Assembly (NCBI GenBank): GCA_022592435.1
Contig: JABYQS010000018.1
Coordinates: 1 to 64,000 of the forward strand
DNA: 64,000 bases
Direction of reading: 5' to 3'
Origin: Cerioporus squamosus
Taxonomy: Eukaryota > Basidiomycota > Agaricomycetes > Polyporales > Polyporaceae
In this document: positions 59,205 to 64,000 of the stretch, piece by piece
Numbering within the stretch: position 1 is the first letter of the stretch
Layout: each line of letters starts with the position of its first letter
Made by a program: the position numbers and the translations under genes
Notes under the pieces: generated by a model
Databases searched by the model: none
Told to the model about the DNA's origin: nothing
The model's input: only the letters and a program-made list of their open reading frames with translations

Positions 59205-61475
59205 ATGATCTCGCTCGGAGGGGTGCTGCTCTCTGCATTTGCGAGCCTTGTCGTGCTCGCGCTGTGGAAGCTGTTCCCGATCGCTCGGCGTTTATACACT
59301 AGCCAGCTCAAAAACCTCCCGGGGCCTCCCAACGAACACTGGTTCTATGGTAACCTCAAGACTATCCACGCAGAGGAGAATTCCGTACCGCAGGAACGAT
59401 GGGCCGCCGAAGCCGGCTCCCACACCATCATGTATCGAGGCTTCCTGTCCGTACGTAGCGTTTTCTCCCTGTGCGGTATCCAGCTAATTGTCCAATACTC
59501 AGACCGATCGCCTGTGGACTCTGGACACACGAGCGGTGAACCATATCCTCACGCACTCGACAGACTTCCAGAAACCCAGTGCTGCGCGTAGGAATCTTGC
59601 TCGTATACTAGGCGAAGGTACGGCGGCTCGCGGGCGCAGCATCATCTAGTACTAACTTCGATTTCGCAGGTGTACTGTTCACAGAAGGTTCGCAATGTGC
59701 AGCTTGTATAGTCTCGCAGTGAAGACTAACGCCTATGGTGATGCCGCATTCCAGCGGATCAGCACCGGCAACAGGTAAATGGAGTCTTTTCACATCTCAC
59801 GCTGTCCGTCGCTGACAGATATCGCTTGGTTGCGCAGAGGAGGGTCATGGTATGTGGCCATCTCGTACTCACGGATACACGATCGCCGACGCTCACATGT
59901 CGCTCGCAGAACCCCGCCTTCGGCCCGGCTCAGATCCGGGAGCTCACGGAGATTTTCGTAGACAAGGCAATCGAAGTAGGTTGACGGGTCCTGAGAGCAC
60001 TATGCACACGCCCGTTCACACATGTGGTGACACAGCTCCGCAACGTTTGGGATGCCGAGATCGCCAAAAACGGCGAGCCCGCCCGCATCGATGTCCTCAA
60101 GTCCCTGAGCAAGATGACGTTGGACGTCATTGGCCTTGCGGGCTTCAACTACCGCTTCAACAGCCTGTCGGGCAAGCCCAACGAACTGGCGGAGGCCTTC
60201 ACTAAGATCTTCGACCCCTCGCCCAGCTTCACGGTCTTGATGTTCCTCAGGAACTTCTTGCCAATTTTCAACGCCATTGTGAGCCTCGCTGTGTCTCACC
60301 TACGACCGTGAAGACGCTGACACAATGCTGTAGCCGGACGCACGCACGAGGAGTATCGATCAAGCACAGGCGACCATGCGGCGTATCGGCCTGGAGCTCG
60401 TCGCGGAGAAGAAGGCTGCAATTATGCGTGAGCGCTACGATAGCAAGGATAAGGAGGGCGGTGTCGAGCGCAAGGACATGCGCGGTCGCGATTTGCTCAC
60501 TCTGCTGCTGAAGGCGAACATGGCGACTGACATCCCGGACAATCAGAGGCTCTCGGACGAAGATGTTCTCGCTCGTACGTGTGCCTTCCTCCCCGTCGCG
60601 TCCCCTCGCGCTGACCAGCCCTGCAGAGGTCCCTACGTAGGTCAATACCTGAGCCACCGCGGGCTGTGCTGAATGTCCCTTCACAGCTTCCTGGTCGCAG
60701 GGCATGAGACTACAAGCACTGCGACTACATGGTGTCTCTACGCACTCACGCAGGCTCCCGAAGTTCAGAAGAAGCTCCGCGCTGAACTGTTCACGCTCAA
60801 CACCGAGACACCGACCATGGACCAACTCTCAGAGCTCCCGTACCTGGACATGGTCGTCCGCGAGACCCTCCGGATCCATGCACCCGTGCCGACAAGCATA
60901 CGCGTTGCGATGAAGGACGACGTCATCCCTGTCGCAGAGCCGTTCGTGGACCGCAACGGGGTAGTGCAGGATTCCATCAGGTATGCACGATCATGCCACT
61001 GCGATACGTATGCTCTGATATACTGACGGACTCTGCGAAGGATTTCGAAGGGCACCCCAATCATCATCCCAATCCTGGCTCTCAATCGCTGGAAGAAGCT
61101 GTGGGGCGACGACGCGTTTGAGTTCAAGCCTGAGCGGTGGGAGAACCCGCCCGAGGCGATCTCCAGCATCCCGGGCGTGTGGGGTCACATCCTCGGCTTC
61201 CTCGGAGGCCCGCGTGCGTGCATCGGGTATCGATTCTCCCTGGTCGAGTACGTCGCCGTTGTTCCCCTGGATGCAGTCTTACGTCACTGACCGCGGGCAC
61301 TCGCAGGATGAAGGCACTCATCTTTACGCTCGTACGCGCGTTCGAGTTTGAGCTCGCAGTGCCACCTGAGGATATCCAGAAGAAGTCGGCCATCGTCCAG
61401 CGTCCTCTCTTGCGCAGCGCGCCGAAGGATGGCAGCCAGATGCCTCTCCTCATGCGCAGGTACAGGCGGTCGTAA
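59205..61475 (+). CDS. Cytochrome P450 monooxygenase of a different family (copy 9)
   Basis: Membrane-anchored P450 unlike the eight OrdA-like genes and closer to the fatty-acid/alkane hydroxylase-like P450s of basidiomycetes (family number not assigned). The start at 59205 ([21 protein letters not shown]) gives an anchor, then [16 protein letters not shown]. Characteristic parts are [21 protein letters not shown], the I-helix [13 protein letters not shown]-helix RETLRI, FKPERW and heme loop [17 protein letters not shown]. The protein ends at 61473-61475. The sequence AQVPT before FLVAGHE is restored only if a 10-nt exon (60627-60636) is spliced in. In ordinary family members the residues VEGEQHRKQRR precede NPAFGP; here splicing gives EADQHRQQRR. 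It appears intact. Confidence 0.87.
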
Positions 61476-61911
61476 TTGCGTACCACTCCAGCGAAGCATC
61501 ACGTCGAATTGATCAAGCACGTATCGGACATCTATTCGCCTGAAGTCTTCAGTATCGTTTCTCCCGCCTGTTAGGACAATTGAATGAACAGTGAGATTGT
61601 AACTGCCACTTCTATGTATGGCAGCTCAGTTGACAGTTGTGCTTAGCGTCATATATACTGAAACCGTTACGTCTGAGAATGCCTCGTTGCGAGATTTTAC
61701 ATGAATGGCCATGCGGCTGCGTTGAGTAGACTCGCGAGTCGGAGTCACTGCCAGCTGTCGGGCGTCTGGTGATCCGAGGAGAGCTTGAACTAGCTGGCTG
61801 GCGCTGTGCCTGCTACCTCTAACTCATACCACCACTAGTAACGACCACAGAAGGGTGGGCCATGTTTTTGTCGGCCACACAACTGACAGCTGACATGTCC
61901 TCCTAGATACC
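61476..61911. other. Intergenic region between P450 copy 9 and the F-box gene
   Basis: No gene or repeat recognised. Confidence 0.5.
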
Positions 61912-63018
61912 ATGGTGCTGCCATACGACGTCGTATGCCTCATCCTCGACCACAGCCGCGTTGATGATTATGACATACCAAAACGCGCCAGAGTTTCGAC
62001 CTGGGCGTCGGCAGCGCGAGTTTCTCAGAGTTGGACTGCCCCGGCAAAAGCGATCTTATATCGCCATGCAGATCTCACGGCTATAGATGGGGGTCAACCC
62101 AATCCTTGGGTGTCTCTCTACGTTCGCACAATGCGTACTTGCCCACATCTGCGCGCTTTGGTCCGAATCCTCCACATTGCGACGCGGGAAAACCCATACC
62201 CGGAGCTCTATGGCTGGATATCACTCCTTCCCAGTGACTCGCTAGCGTTTCTTGACCATTCGTGGGAGAGAAACAGATGGGATAGGTCAGATGACAGCTT
62301 CCACTTGTTTGTTCTCCAAGCACCCGCGGTGCGGACTGTCCGCAAGTTGCAAATTTGCGGTTCGTACTCCCCAACAGTTTTGGTGTTCATCATGACCCTT
62401 TCGCGACTCGAGGAACTCATCATCACCATCGACCACCTGCAAGATTTCACTCGCCTCATGCCCACCCCTACGCCGCGGCTGAAGCACTTGGATATCACGA
62501 TCAACCCCACCTTCTCCGCTGCCTCCTTTGATCTCCTCCGGATCCTTGTTACGGCGCCGCGGCTGGAAGTGCTCACCATTCGCCTCCAGACGCTCGGCTT
62601 GTACGCATACGAAGCACTCTCCTGGGCACTGCGCTCTAGTACGACGCCCGCGCTCAAACAGTTCGGGCTGTACGGCAACTTCGTGGAATGGACCGAACTC
62701 GAGTTCCCGTTCATGGACAACCTCATCGTACAATCGCCATCTCTCGAGGTCGTCAGCTGCCATCAGGGCACCTTCACGTATCTCTTCTTCCGACACCTTC
62801 CTCCGACGGTCAAGGTGCTCAACCTCGTGATCCCCAGCCCGACATCCCTTTCGGACAAGTGTCGCAAGGCGCTCATTCATTGCTTGCGAGATGCGCGAAA
62901 GAGAGAGTTGGCACTCTCTCGGGTCTTCGTATGGCCTATGCGGGAGGAGGACAGTCTATACGACATCATGTCCGATGCATGCCATGCGAGCGGGATCACG
63001 TTCCTCTCACAGAAATAG
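61912..63018 (+). CDS. F-box / leucine-rich-repeat-like protein, 368 aa
   Basis: Single-exon gene. The first 45 residues (LPYDVVCLILDH ... ARVSQSW) resemble a degenerate F-box, which would bind Skp1 in an SCF ubiquitin ligase. The rest has regularly spaced hydrophobic strands of the LRR-like kind common in basidiomycete F-box proteins (LEELIITIDHLQDF, LKHLDITINPTF, LEVLTIRLQTLGL, VKVLNLVIPSP). Such genes are greatly expanded in Agaricomycetes and substrates are unknown. A diverged copy of the gene's last 90 bp follows at 63150-63258. The lack of introns contrasts with every other gene in the window. Confidence 0.75.
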   Translation: MVLPYDVVCLILDHSRVDDYDIPKRARVSTWASAARVSQSWTAPAKAILYRHADLTAIDGGQPNPWVSLYVRTMRTCPHLRALVRILHIATRENPYPELYGWISLLPSDSLAFLDHSWERNRWDRSDDSFHLFVLQAPAVRTVRKLQICGSYSPTVLVFIMTLSRLEELIITIDHLQDFTRLMPTPTPRLKHLDITINPTFSAASFDLLRILVTAPRLEVLTIRLQTLGLYAYEALSWALRSSTTPALKQFGLYGNFVEWTELEFPFMDNLIVQSPSLEVVSCHQGTFTYLFFRHLPPTVKVLNLVIPSPTSLSDKCRKALIHCLRDARKRELALSRVFVWPMREEDSLYDIMSDACHASGITFLSQK

Positions 63019-63149
63019 GTCAGATGTTCTGGCATCTCGCGCGGCGGTCGTGTCAGCGGTACGTACGTCCTTCCCGTATGCACGGCAATACACCATGATC
63101 ACTGACAACGATACTGGGTACTCCACGTATAAATCAGAGATCAGGAAGC

Positions 63150-63258
63150 TAGCACAGGCTCTCTCGGACCTTTGTATGGCCTAGGTGGAATGAGGACAAC
63201 TACAACATCATGTCCGATGCGTGCAGTGCGAGAGGGAATGCATTTGCCTCGCAATGAT
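63150..63258 (+). pseudogene. Decayed copy of the 3' end of the F-box gene
   Basis: The stretch ctctcgg..cttt/cgtatggcct ... gaggacaactacaacatcat ... gtccgatgcgtgcagtgcgag matches the F-box gene's last codons (62910-63019) base by base with many substitutions. It has an in-frame stop right after the tatggcc block. Only the tail is present, so this is a remnant of a tandem duplication rather than a gene. Confidence 0.7.
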
Positions 63259-64000
63259 AGGACGGCCTCTGATGTATCTTGAATGGCGGCTTAAGGTGTG
63301 TCGGCTGTTCACGTATTGTATGCACACGAGGGGACCATGATGTTTCACAGCGACGCCCCCTCTACGCCTCAGAATGGGGTCATGGGAACCGACTCCACCT
63401 GGTGAGCCATTCCCGTACCTGTGAGCCATTTCCTGATGCAACCTTATCTACGGAATGTGCAGCCTATCAGCGTTCCGACATCGGCTGGCTCTGCGTATAA
63501 ACCCTACCTGTAGGCACCTTACCCCTTCTCACACACTTCCGGTTACTAAAGCGTCGGCGGAGTGCAGTGATATCACAGATGAACGCTGCATAGCGGTGCG
63601 CCCGAGCTTGATAAGAGCTGGCATGCGATGGACAGCTCAGGTTCACTCGGCATCTACTACCTCCATCGGCACTCGGGTCGCCCAAGAAGTGGCCAAGCAA
63701 ACCTTTTGCCCCTACATCCTGGGCGATGTGTCGCCTTTCGAACCCGTCGCAGAGGGAAGGCTGCTCATCTGACGGAGTACTAGAAGCGAATTTACCCGAA
63801 CCTTGCAGCCTTCCTCGAGTCTCAGGTCGGTAGAGATCCTCCTCAAGTATATCCCGATGGCCGGATGTGCTGAGCCCTGGATATATCTTCGACTCCCGAG
63901 GTCATCGGCGACCAGCATTCTCCCAAACAGCGTATCGCCGGTTTGCTCCTGTCTCAGCACGGATTTGCAACATGGGGATACCTGTTCTCAGGGTTTCTGA
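63259..64000. other. Right-end intergenic sequence
   Basis: No gene recognised. Short open frames on both strands overlap each other and show no domain. Confidence 0.5.

Noticed and set aside
1..64000. tRNA, rRNA, CRISPR arrays, LTR retrotransposons
   Set aside because: None was found on reading; no long direct repeats with reverse transcriptase or integrase motifs and no cloverleaf candidates were seen.

Overview
The window is genomic DNA of a filamentous basidiomycete, most likely an Agaricomycete of polypore type. This is inferred from dense intron-rich genes (mostly 50-70 nt GT-AG introns, sometimes 14- or 10-nt exons), a run of O-methylsterigmatocystin-oxidoreductase (OrdA)-like cytochrome P450s, DUF6533 membrane proteins and an F-box gene. 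No bacterial, viral or organellar feature was seen. All exon joins below were made by eye from splice signals and comparison among the copies in the window.

Bases 1-34,450 are an accessory P450 array. It holds eight related OrdA-like P450 genes (one cut by the left edge): + (1-519), + (932-3001), - (3135-5288), - (6831-8949), + (11743-13916), + (14508-16577), + (20735-22807), + (32314-34445). Interleaved are three paralogous seven-transmembrane proteins (16679-18090 -, 25907-27211 -, 29728-31171 +), one aldo/keto reductase of the norsolorinic-acid-reductase type (23039-24863 -), a small SUZ-domain protein (10044-10778 +) and a PEX14-like KPWE-domain protein (27658-28298 +). The P450s at 14508 and 20735 are a recent duplicate pair that also shares upstream sequence. 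The space between them contains a roughly 0.5-kb element with long imperfect terminal inverted repeats. No backbone-forming enzyme (terpene synthase, PKS, NRPS) is visible, so whether this is one biosynthetic cluster or only an expanded P450 family is open.

Bases 34,743-55,842 are a mostly conserved housekeeping block bracketed by two related DUF6533-type membrane proteins (34743-36940 - and 53524-55842 +). Inside lie tRNA-dihydrouridine(47) synthase Dus3 (37896-40601 +), a USP25/USP28-type protein whose catalytic cysteine appears to be replaced by threonine (42641-45280 -), serine palmitoyltransferase subunit 2 (45703-47865 -) and UDP-glucose 6-dehydrogenase (48592-50653 -). Two stretches (40.6-42.6 kb and 50.7-53.5 kb) have no gene I can name.

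Bases 56,145-64,000 carry a secreted M28-family aminopeptidase (-), a P450 of a different, fatty-acid-hydroxylase-like type (59205-61475 +), and a single-exon F-box/LRR-like protein (61912-63018 +) followed by a decayed copy of its own 3' end.

The observations most worth following are the cysteine-less USP25/28 homologue, the 14-nt microexon that carries the oxygen-activation motif in all seven complete OrdA-like P450s, the interleaving of P450s with a 7TM family, three GC-AG introns (two in one gene), and the inverted-repeat element between the duplicated P450s.
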